A stretch of DNA of 6,740 nt, taken from assembly GCA_004525875.1 (NCBI GenBank), contig SPBQ01000126.1:1-6740 (forward strand). The letters run 5' to 3'. Of this stretch, positions 1 through 5,808 are shown one piece after another. The translations under genes and the position numbers were made by a program. Below the pieces are notes generated by a model. That model was not told the DNA's origin. It ran no database searches and saw only the letters and a program-made list of their open reading frames with translations. The DNA is from Myxococcales bacterium (GTDB taxonomy: Bacteria > Desulfobacterota_B > Binatia > UBA1149 > SPBQ01). Position 1 is the first letter of the stretch, and each line of letters starts with the position of its first letter.

Positions 1-204
1 CAGCTCATCGACTACATCCGTGCCGGGTTCGCCGGCATCTATCTGGTGACGGCCGAGGAAGCGCGCGCCGAAGCGCTGCTGCGCGATACGGCGACAGAAC
101 TCCAATACAGCCTGTACACCTGGACTGTGACCGAGGGCCTGGTGTGCCTCGAAACCGGCAGCACCGAGCCCGGTGCGCCCCTCATGACCGGAGGCCCGCC
201 GTGA
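1..204 (+). CDS. C-terminal end of a short ORF resembling the N-terminus of Ycf46/SpoVK-type AAA ATPases (5' partial)
   Basis: The frame is open from the first base and ends at TGA 202-204, giving 67 visible residues; the start lies upstream of the window. The residues include IRAGFAGIYLVTAEEARAEA near the start and LYTWTVTEGL about 20 residues later. This pattern (short helix, then a strand reading IYLVT, then EE.RAE, then a W.VTEGL strand) is what I associate with the N-terminal region of Ycf46-like AAA ATPases (COG0464), ahead of the Walker A domain. In that family the chain continues for several hundred residues. Here it stops after a Gly/Pro-rich tail, and no ATPase core follows in any plus-strand frame because the next gene's signal peptide begins immediately. 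It is therefore either a truncated remnant or a small stand-alone protein with this fold. The stop overlaps the next start by 4 bp, so the two are probably cotranscribed and translationally coupled. The family assignment is from memory of the motif and is moderate. Confidence 0.5.
   Translation, partial: QLIDYIRAGFAGIYLVTAEEARAEALLRDTATELQYSLYTWTVTEGLVCLETGSTEPGAPLMTGGPP
190..194 (+). promoter_or_regulatory. Shine-Dalgarno sequence deciding the GTG start at 201
   Basis: GGAGG lies 6 bases before GTG 201. This is the best ribosome binding site in the window. It favours GTG 201 over the upstream ATG 144, whose extra 19 residues are Arg/His-rich and would precede the signal peptide. The site sits inside the end of the preceding ORF, consistent with coupled translation. 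Confidence 0.75.
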
Positions 205-2270
205 CAGCCAACCCCACCGTTCCCACCGCCGGGCGCAATTCCCGCGCCTCCCGATTCGCTGGCGCCGTTCTCACCATCGCGCTCGCGGCTGCCCTCGCGT
301 TCGTTGACCGTGCCCATGCCACGCCGGGTCCTGTCGGTCCCGAATACGCTGCCGAGGAGCGACCGATCCCGGCCGGCAGCTGGTGGACGACCTGTAGCGA
401 TGCCGATGGGGTGTCGGTCTCCGTTCGTGTCGACTGCGACGGGGCGGAGTGCGATCAGCCTGCGCACGTGGTTGCCGAGCGAGTCGACGACCGAGGTCGG
501 CGGCTCGGGCGCGAGTGGCGCGTGACGCAGGCGCCGGTGGAAGTCACCGACCTGAGGGTAGTCTGCCACGCCTCGGGCAGCTTCGTCGTGTCCTGGGTCG
601 ACGACGACAGCAGCGGCCGCTGGTTCCGCGTGTTCGCGGCCGGAGGCGACGCGCGCGGTCCCGCGGCTCCCCTGCCCTCCGAGGAGCTGTGTCCGAGCTA
701 CCGCCCATCGCTTGCGGTCGATGCGTCCGGCCGGATCACGATGGCGTGTCTCAGTAACCGCGATAGACGCGCAATCGTCGCTGCCGCTTTCTCGCCCTCC
801 GGTGACCAGACCAGCGAGGCCGTGACGCTCAGTCAGAGCGTCGTGAGCTGGGAGACTCGCCCGAAGCTCGCGGTAGATGATGCCGGAACGGTTCTGGTGG
901 CATGGCAAGGAGATCGCGAACGGGACGGCTCGGCGCCAATCCTCGCCCGATTCCTGCATCGGACGGGCCGCGCACTGGGAGACGAGTTCCGCATGACCGG
1001 GCTCGATCGGGTGAGCGTCTCCGAACCCGCTGTCCACGCTCTGGCCACCGGGTTGTTCGAGGTTCTGTGGGGCCATCCCCTCCAAGGCGGACGCGTTGGT
1101 CGGCGCGTTGCGATCGATGCCGATGCGATCGAACCGAGTACCACGACGACGACGCTGCCGCTGGCACTCGACGTTCCGGCATTCGGCGCTACCCGCACGA
1201 TCGATACCTACGTGAGCCTTTCGGGCGAAGATCACGCTCCGCGCGTCGTCCTCACCGATCACGAGGTCTGGGGCATTGGCGAGAACCGCGGTCGGTTCCG
1301 GCGTTCGACCGACGCCGCGACGGTCTGGTCGGAGCCCACCGACAGCCACGCGCCGGGCCGCGGCGCGCTCGCCGTCGCGACCGACGGCGACGGCGTGTGG
1401 GCTGCGTTGCACGCGGGAGCCGAGACGATGGAGCTCGAGTTCAGCCGCTCGACCGACGACGGCGCGACATGGCTGCCACCCGGGCTCCTCGCAAGAACCC
1501 GCAGCGTCAGTCCCGACTGCGAGCGTTGTGAAGTGCCTCGGGCCGCGCTCGCGGCCGGCGGTAACGGGACCTGGCTCGCAGGGTGGAGCACGCGCGACCG
1601 CGCCGGTAACGGCGACCAGGCTCTGGGCATACACGTATCCAGGTCGGGCGACGGCGGGTCGCGCTGGGCGAAACCGATCACCGTCGCGACCGATGACGGC
1701 GCCGGGTCACGCGGGTTCGGCCTGGCCACCGACGGTGACGGCACGTGGATCGTCGTCTGGGCCGACGCCGACATAAAGATCGTACGCTCGACCAACGACG
1801 GCGGCCGATTCACGCGGGCCGAGACGATCGTGGTCGGCGCGACCTGCGCAGCGTGTGCGTCGCACGCGCGCTACGATCGGGTCGAGATCGCCACCGACGG
1901 AGCCGGTACCTGGCTCGTGATCTTCGCCTCACCGCTCCTCCGCGTCGACGACACCGGGTATGACAGCGACATCTTCGTCGTCCGGTCTGTGGACGACGGC
2001 GCAACCTGGTCCGAGCCTCAGCCGATCGCGACGTACGCGGCCACCGACGGCGCCCGTGAGCTCGACCCGGCAATCACGTTCGGCTCGCATGACAGATGGC
2101 TCGCGACGTGGACGTCGCACCGCTCACAACGCGGCGGCGACGATCTCGACGCCGATATCGTCGCGGCGGCCTCGGCCGACGGCGGGCTCACGTGGAGCGC
2201 TCCGGGCCGTGTCGATCCGTATTCGATCGACGATGCGGCGATCGATCGCACACCCCATGTCGCTGCCTAA
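201..2270 (+). CDS. Exported Asp-box (BNR) beta-propeller protein, N-terminal piece of a frameshifted modular gene
   Basis: The GTG start is chosen for its GGAGG site and GTGA overlap; the product is 689 residues. Residues 12-40 form a Sec signal peptide: Arg-containing n-region, Ala/Leu core and an AHA cleavage site before T41. Residues 41-310 carry repeated blade-like strands such as SGSFVVSWVD and AGTVLVAWQG. A Thr run (about 313-320, STTTTTLP) links to a second domain with six Asp-box-like motifs. Their first Ser residues are at about 369, 417, 482, 530, 596 and 658, of the form S-x-D-x-G-x-x-W; the first lacks the Gly and the fourth has Phe in place of Trp. They alternate with DGxGTWxxxW strands. 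This is the sialidase/neuraminidase-like propeller fold. I could not identify the arginine triad or other catalytic residues, so binding or a structural role is as likely as glycosidase activity. The frame ends at TAA 2268-2270 just before a further DGAW strand found in the next frame, so this is very probably not the natural end. Confidence 0.85.
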   Translation: MTANPTVPTAGRNSRASRFAGAVLTIALAAALAFVDRAHATPGPVGPEYAAEERPIPAGSWWTTCSDADGVSVSVRVDCDGAECDQPAHVVAERVDDRGRRLGREWRVTQAPVEVTDLRVVCHASGSFVVSWVDDDSSGRWFRVFAAGGDARGPAAPLPSEELCPSYRPSLAVDASGRITMACLSNRDRRAIVAAAFSPSGDQTSEAVTLSQSVVSWETRPKLAVDDAGTVLVAWQGDRERDGSAPILARFLHRTGRALGDEFRMTGLDRVSVSEPAVHALATGLFEVLWGHPLQGGRVGRRVAIDADAIEPSTTTTTLPLALDVPAFGATRTIDTYVSLSGEDHAPRVVLTDHEVWGIGENRGRFRRSTDAATVWSEPTDSHAPGRGALAVATDGDGVWAALHAGAETMELEFSRSTDDGATWLPPGLLARTRSVSPDCERCEVPRAALAAGGNGTWLAGWSTRDRAGNGDQALGIHVSRSGDGGSRWAKPITVATDDGAGSRGFGLATDGDGTWIVVWADADIKIVRSTNDGGRFTRAETIVVGATCAACASHARYDRVEIATDGAGTWLVIFASPLLRVDDTGYDSDIFVVRSVDDGATWSEPQPIATYAATDGARELDPAITFGSHDRWLATWTSHRSQRGGDDLDADIVAAASADGGLTWSAPGRVDPYSIDDAAIDRTPHVAA

Positions 2271-2275
2271 GGACG
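2257..2275 (+). other. Probable +1 frameshift joining the two halves of one gene
   Basis: The propeller frame reads ...RTPHVAA then TAA (2268-2270). Skipping T2268 gives ...HVAA-KDGAWLLSWQS in the neighbouring frame. That restores the recurring blade motif (compare HVAA-like lead-ins followed by DGDGTWIVVW and DGAGTWLVIF upstream). An ATG at 2257 in the downstream frame could restart translation with a 14-bp overlap, but no Shine-Dalgarno sequence precedes it. The join also supplies a signal peptide to a downstream half that has none. A one-base sequencing or assembly error, a true mutation and recoding are all possible; an error or mutation is the most economical. Confidence 0.75.
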
Positions 2276-3534
2276 GAGCGTGGCTGCTTTCATGGCAGTC
2301 GCGACCGGCGACGGTCCACGGCGAGCTCGTCAGCGACCGGCTGCACCTGGCCGCGGCCGATGCGGTGTGCGGTGACGGCCTGGCCGATGTCGGTGAGCAG
2401 TGCGACGAGCGTAACGATGCCGACGGCGACGGCTGCGACTCGAACTGCACGCTCACCGCCTGCGGCAACGGCATCGTCACGGTCGGTGAGCAGTGCGACG
2501 ACGCCAACCGGAGAGACGACGATGCGTGTGTCGGTGAGTGTAAGCCGGCAACGTGTGGCGATGGATTCCTGTTCGCGCTCTTCGAGGAGTGTGACGATGG
2601 CAACTCCTCCGACGACGATGACTGCACGAGCCGCTGCGCACCGCCGCGCTGCGGTGATGGACTCGTGCGTGCGAGCGTCGAGCAGTGCGACGACGGCAAC
2701 AGCTCGAACGGCGACCGGTGCACGGCCGAGTGCGTGCCCGCACGCTGCGGAGACGGCCACCAACAGGCGCATGTGGAACAGTGCGACGACGGCAACACGC
2801 TCGACGGTGACGACTGTCCCGCCGACTGCGGCATCGCCGTCTGCGGCGACGGCGAGCTCTCCCCCGCGGTGGAGGAGTGCGACTGGGCCAATCCCGAACA
2901 GGCCGACGTGTGCACCAAGAACTGCCGCCTCGTCGATATATGCGGCGATGCCAACGGCGATGGCCAGGTGACGGTCTCCGACGCGCGCCGGATCCTCACC
3001 AGCGGCATCGGGATCGCGGTAAGCTGCCCGCCCGCCGTGTGCGATATGGACCGCAGCGGTGCGGTTCGCGTACCCGATGCGCAGATTGGTCTCGGCGTCT
3101 CCGTGGGCCTCGACGTCGGCGAGCCGTGCTCGCTAGGCACCGGCGATATCGTGTTCTGGACGCACGACCCCCGTACGATGGGTGCGCTCCAGCTCGAGAT
3201 CGACTACAGCGTCACCGGCGGCAGCTTCGCCGGTAGCGGCGTTGACACCGCCTGCGAGCCCGTCGGGATCTTCTTCCCGGCGGATGACGTCGGGGAGGAA
3301 GAAGGCCCGGCGCTCGACATCGTCGCGTTCAACAACTTGGAGGAGCAGAGTCTGCTCCACGTCGGCATCGTCTCGATCACGGGCTTCAGCGGACCGCTCG
3401 ACTTGTTCCGGTGCCGCTTCACGCTGGACGGCGAGGTGCCGAATGCCGGTTTCTCGCTGCGCGTGGTCGATGCCAGCACCCCGTCGACGGATGCTCTAGA
3501 ACCGCGGCCGCAGGTCGGTTACCGGCTAGAGTAG
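2257..3534 (+). CDS. C-terminal piece of the modular protein: DUF4215 cysteine repeats, dockerin-like and cohesin-like domains
   Basis: The frame is open to TAG 3532-3534. The nominal start ATG 2257 (425 residues) has no visible ribosome binding site and no signal peptide, so it is read as the continuation of the gene starting at 201. Modules in order are: the last propeller strand (DGAWLLSWQS); six tandem Cys-rich repeats (2368-2940); two calcium-loop motifs typical of dockerin type I (2941-3129); and a beta-rich domain (about 3142-3531). The beta-rich domain includes GALQLEIDYSVTGGSFAGSG and later LLHVGIVSITGFSGPLDLF, resembling the cohesin fold of surface proteins. Two cysteines in this last domain (ACEP and FRCRF) could form a disulfide. 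Known proteins with DUF4215 (Myxococcus Cys-rich repeat, TIGR02232) are secreted or surface-exposed, fitting a cell-surface or extracellular adhesin or scaffold. The function is unknown. The cohesin-like call is by pattern and less certain than the repeats. Confidence 0.82.
   Translation: MSLPKDGAWLLSWQSRPATVHGELVSDRLHLAAADAVCGDGLADVGEQCDERNDADGDGCDSNCTLTACGNGIVTVGEQCDDANRRDDDACVGECKPATCGDGFLFALFEECDDGNSSDDDDCTSRCAPPRCGDGLVRASVEQCDDGNSSNGDRCTAECVPARCGDGHQQAHVEQCDDGNTLDGDDCPADCGIAVCGDGELSPAVEECDWANPEQADVCTKNCRLVDICGDANGDGQVTVSDARRILTSGIGIAVSCPPAVCDMDRSGAVRVPDAQIGLGVSVGLDVGEPCSLGTGDIVFWTHDPRTMGALQLEIDYSVTGGSFAGSGVDTACEPVGIFFPADDVGEEEGPALDIVAFNNLEEQSLLHVGIVSITGFSGPLDLFRCRFTLDGEVPNAGFSLRVVDASTPSTDALEPRPQVGYRLE
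2368..2940 (+). repeat. Six tandem DUF4215 / Myxococcus disulfide-rich repeats
   Basis: The units start at 2368, 2461, 2554, 2650, 2746 and 2842 and encode 31, 31, 32, 32, 32 and 33 residues. The consensus is CGDG-x5/6-E(Q/E)CDDGN-x6-C-x3-C, with four cysteines per unit that presumably form two disulfides. Units 4 and 5 share an identical 18-base stretch (2683-2700 and 2779-2796), exactly one 96-base period apart, which points to recent duplication or conversion. Unit 1 (CDERN) and unit 6 (CDWAN) are diverged at the array edges. Confidence 0.92.
2941..3129 (+). other. Dockerin-type-I-like paired calcium-binding loops (protein domain)
   Basis: Two 12-residue loops fit the EF-hand-like D-x-(N/D)-x-(D/S)-G-x5-D pattern: DANGDGQVTVSD and DMDRSGAVRVPD, about 32 residues apart. 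Each is followed by a short helix-like stretch (ARRILTSGIG; AQIGLGVSVG). This is the layout of dockerin type I. Flanking cysteines at the start (CGDA), in the middle (SCPPAVC) and at the end (EPC) suggest extra disulfides. In non-cellulosomal bacteria such modules are common on secreted proteins and do not imply a cellulosome. Confidence 0.7.
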
Positions 3535-3542
3535 GCGCCGGT
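3521..3542. terminator. Weak candidate hairpin between convergent genes
   Basis: ACCGGC (3521-3526) and GCCGGT (3537-3542) form a perfect 6-bp stem around a 10-base loop. The hairpin spans the 11-bp gap between the two stop codons. There is no T tract on either strand, so it does not meet the usual intrinsic-terminator pattern. It is listed only because its position suits a bidirectional terminator. Confidence 0.25.
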
Positions 3543-3545
3543 CGA

Positions 3546-4946
3546 TCACTGACGCGCCTCGCGTGTGGTCTTCCCGCCGAGGCGGTGTACCACCTCCTGG
3601 AACTCCGTCGACCGCCTGAGCAGCCGCCCTCCGGCGCTGCGCAGATGATCGACCGCCTCGTCGTCGAGGACGAAGCTCGTGGGCAGGTTGTTGAAGTAGC
3701 GGCGCTTCTCCGCGTCGCGGAGCTGGGAGAAGCTCACCTCGACCAGACTGAAATTGAAAGGTTCGCCGTGGTCGTTGAGCTGATCGGCCCACTGCTGGAA
3801 GCTGGTGCGGACGAGCTCGAGAGACTCGAAGTTGAAGCGTCGGATCTGGATTCCCGAGGTGACGCCGGCCATCAGCGCCAGCGACTGGAACAGGTTGAGC
3901 CCCTCGAGCGTGAAGTCGGGCTCCGTTTGAGCGTTCACCACGATCATCAGGATCTGACGTGCGCCGTGGTAGCCGGCATCGTTCAGCAGGGCCTCGAGGC
4001 TCCCCTCTTCGACGACGCGGTCGAATGCGCCGCGGATTCCGAGGTTGTCGGTGACGCCGCCGTCGACGAGGTAGATGTAGTCGCCCTCGGAACGGTCGAG
4101 GTAGGATTCGGCGATCCTGGCCTGCAGGAAGCGGCGGCTGCCGGTGTCCTCCGTCAGGAGGGCTTGCGAAATCCATGCGGGAGGCCGGTAGCCGCAGGTC
4201 CCGGCGTAGTTGCGGATCTTGAGCGGCGGGAACGGGCCGGGCACCGCGGAGGATGCGGCCACGGCGCGTGCGATGGGGTAGGTCAGCAGGTCGTTGCAGA
4301 TCGGATCGAAGTCCTCGCGGATGAACGAGAAGCGGCTCCCGCGCACGAAATCCGTCGAGTTGATCAAGATTGCCGGACCCGGGACATCGGCGAAGTTCAC
4401 GACCGTCTTGCCGTCGAAGATCGCCTTGTCGTAGAACTCCGCGGCGAGGTCGCTGCGATTGAAGCGAGTTGAGGGGAGACGGAACCAGTTCACGGGATTG
4501 AGTATGCGCCGCCACAGCGCGCCCTGGACGTTGCGGCGCAGGAACCGTTTCTCGTAGTCCTCGAAGATACGGTCGCCGAACAGTCCGTAATAGGCGGCCG
4601 TGAAGCTTCCGCCCGAGACGCCGGAGATCAGATCCACCTCGTCGAGGAGACGACGCTGCCGGCCGCCGACATCGATTGTCGTGTCGCGCAGCTCTTCGAG
4701 CACGCCGTAGGCGAACGCGGCCGCACGGGTCCCTCCGCCGGAGAACGCGAGAATGACCACGGCCTCGTCCGATTCGGCCTTGCGGCCCATCGAGAGCAAC
4801 GGGTGCGTGCCTTCCCACGTCTCCATCGGCGGGTTGACGTAGTGCTGAGCGCAGCCTGCGGCCAGTAGCGCTGCAACGAGACCGGAGCCCCACCTTGCCA
4901 GGCGATTGGTTCGGCGGGCGTCGGAGTCTTTCTGATGCGAGGACAT
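3546..4946 (-). CDS. Patatin-like phospholipase, predicted lipoprotein
   Basis: Patatin-fold acyl hydrolases cleave ester bonds in phospholipids or other lipids with a Ser-Asp dyad. With ATG at 4946 the product is 466 residues. The Arg-containing N-terminus leads to a hydrophobic stretch ending in LLAAGC, a lipobox with Cys at 32. The next residue is Ala rather than Asp, which in E. coli would favour the outer membrane. The oxyanion-hole motif SGGGTRAA is at about 69-76. The nucleophile elbow GVSGGS is at about 109-114 (Ser111). The motif ASSAVPGPFPPL is near 231-242. The second dyad motif VDGGVTDN is at about 294-301 (Asp295). All key residues are present, so the enzyme looks active. A GTG at 4997 would overlap the preceding stop by 8 bp but adds 17 residues before the signal peptide; neither start has a clear ribosome binding site. 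It is the last gene of a three-gene minus-strand run, 43 bp after the hydrolase gene. The substrate cannot be assigned. Confidence 0.9.
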   Translation of the reverse strand: MSSHQKDSDARRTNRLARWGSGLVAALLAAGCAQHYVNPPMETWEGTHPLLSMGRKAESDEAVVILAFSGGGTRAAAFAYGVLEELRDTTIDVGGRQRRLLDEVDLISGVSGGSFTAAYYGLFGDRIFEDYEKRFLRRNVQGALWRRILNPVNWFRLPSTRFNRSDLAAEFYDKAIFDGKTVVNFADVPGPAILINSTDFVRGSRFSFIREDFDPICNDLLTYPIARAVAASSAVPGPFPPLKIRNYAGTCGYRPPAWISQALLTEDTGSRRFLQARIAESYLDRSEGDYIYLVDGGVTDNLGIRGAFDRVVEEGSLEALLNDAGYHGARQILMIVVNAQTEPDFTLEGLNLFQSLALMAGVTSGIQIRRFNFESLELVRTSFQQWADQLNDHGEPFNFSLVEVSFSQLRDAEKRRYFNNLPTSFVLDDEAVDHLRSAGGRLLRRSTEFQEVVHRLGGKTTREARQ

Positions 4947-4989
4947 CGCGGGGCGATTGTGGTCGAACGTGTCCGAGGCGCAATGGCGG

Positions 4990-5808
4990 TCAGCCACCGG
5001 GTGGCGCCACGTCGTCGAGAAAGTGCCGGATTCTTTCGAAGTAGGCCTCGCCGCCGATCTCGACCGTGTCGTTGTGACCGGCGCCCTCGATGACCTCGAA
5101 GCTTTTCGGCTCCGGCGCCCGCTCGTACAGGCTTCGACCGAGCGCGATGCTCACGATGTCGTCGCGGTCGCCGTGGAAGAACAGCAGCGGCGTGCGGAGC
5201 TGGTCGATCTTGCTCGCCGAATCGAACATGTCGCCGACGGCCCAGGCCGCGGGCGGGCCCAGCGCGCCCCGCGCAACCTCACCCATGCTCGTGAAAGGGC
5301 TTTCGAGGATCACGCCGGCCAGCTCGCGGGCGCGCGCGAGGTCGACGGCGACGGCACTGCCGATCGAGCGGCCGAACACGACTATGCGGCCGATCGGGAA
5401 GCCTCGTTCGGTGAGCAGATGGTCGAGTCCGGCCCGAGCGTCGGCGTACACGCCGGCCTCGTCGGGCCTGCCCTCGCTCATCCCGTAGCCCCGATAGTCG
5501 AGCAGCAGAACGTGGATGTCGAGCCTTGCGAGCAGTGCGGCGTTCGGCAGACGATGGGAGGCGTTGCCCGCGTTGCCGTGGAGGAACAGCAGCGCGCGAG
5601 TCGCGCCGGGCGACTCGATCCAGAACGCGTGGATGCGCACGCCGTCCTCGGTGCAGAGGTAGACCTCTTCTCCGTCGACGCCGACGTCCGAGGGCCGGAT
5701 GTCGATGCCGGGGCTCGGCTGGAAGACGAAGCTCTCGGCGATGCGGTTGCCCATGCGGTCCGCGCCCAGTGTAGCCGCGGCCGGCGCAGCCGCCACCGGC
5801 CCGAGCAT
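4990..5808 (-). CDS. Alpha/beta hydrolase of the BEM46/ABHD13-like group
   Basis: The product is 272 residues with a complete serine-hydrolase set. The oxyanion motif HGNAGN is at 77-82. YRGYGMSEG is at 105-113. The nucleophile elbow GRSIG is at 146-150 (Ser148). The acid is in HGDRDD (Asp216), and the histidine is in GAGHND (His245). HGNAGN together with DYRGYGxSxG is characteristic of the BEM46/ABHD13/YfhR-like subgroup (COG1073), which has few firm substrates. The start at 5808 is chosen because its ATG shares a base with the preceding stop (TGATG), implying coupled translation. ATG 5754 is an alternative that removes an Ala-rich, non-conserved 18 residues. There is no clear signal peptide, although the Ala-rich N-terminus might act as a weak one, so a cytoplasmic location is most likely. 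Next to a patatin gene, an esterase, lipase or thioesterase role on acyl compounds is plausible but is inference. Confidence 0.9.
   Translation of the reverse strand: MLGPVAAAPAAATLGADRMGNRIAESFVFQPSPGIDIRPSDVGVDGEEVYLCTEDGVRIHAFWIESPGATRALLFLHGNAGNASHRLPNAALLARLDIHVLLLDYRGYGMSEGRPDEAGVYADARAGLDHLLTERGFPIGRIVVFGRSIGSAVAVDLARARELAGVILESPFTSMGEVARGALGPPAAWAVGDMFDSASKIDQLRTPLLFFHGDRDDIVSIALGRSLYERAPEPKSFEVIEGAGHNDTVEIGGEAYFERIRHFLDDVAPPGG

Noticed and set aside
39..1634. Long minus-strand open frame of 531 codons opposite the propeller gene
   Set aside because: It is Arg/Pro/Gly-rich with no recognisable motif. It lies antisense to a frame with a signal peptide, repeated Asp boxes and a strong ribosome binding site. 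Such open antisense frames are expected at this GC content.
1300..2270. Calling the propeller protein an active sialidase
   Set aside because: Asp boxes mark the fold, not the activity. I could not place the arginine triad, the Tyr/Glu pair or the acid Asp.
2260..2275. Programmed +1 frameshift at GCC-TAA-G
   Set aside because: There is no known slippery context such as CUU-UGA. The Ala tRNA would re-pair poorly in the +1 frame, and no upstream Shine-Dalgarno-like stimulator is evident. A mutation or sequence error is simpler.
2368..2940. The repeated DNA pattern as a CRISPR or intergenic repeat array
   Set aside because: The periodicity follows codons and conserved cysteines in an open frame. 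It is a protein repeat, with no constant-repeat and unique-spacer structure.
3411..4472. Plus-strand open frame of 353 codons opposite the patatin gene
   Set aside because: The composition is that of an antisense shadow, and it crosses both the cohesin-like domain's end and the patatin catalytic region, whose motifs are unambiguous on the other strand.
3526..4983. Minus-strand open frame of 485 codons in another frame of the patatin gene
   Set aside because: It is extremely Arg-rich and motif-free. The adjacent frame carries all the patatin catalytic motifs and the lipobox.
4947..4997. GTG 4997 as the patatin start
   Set aside because: It gives an attractive 8-bp overlap with the hydrolase stop, but it has no clear ribosome binding site and places 48 residues before the lipobox cysteine, too long for a lipoprotein signal peptide.
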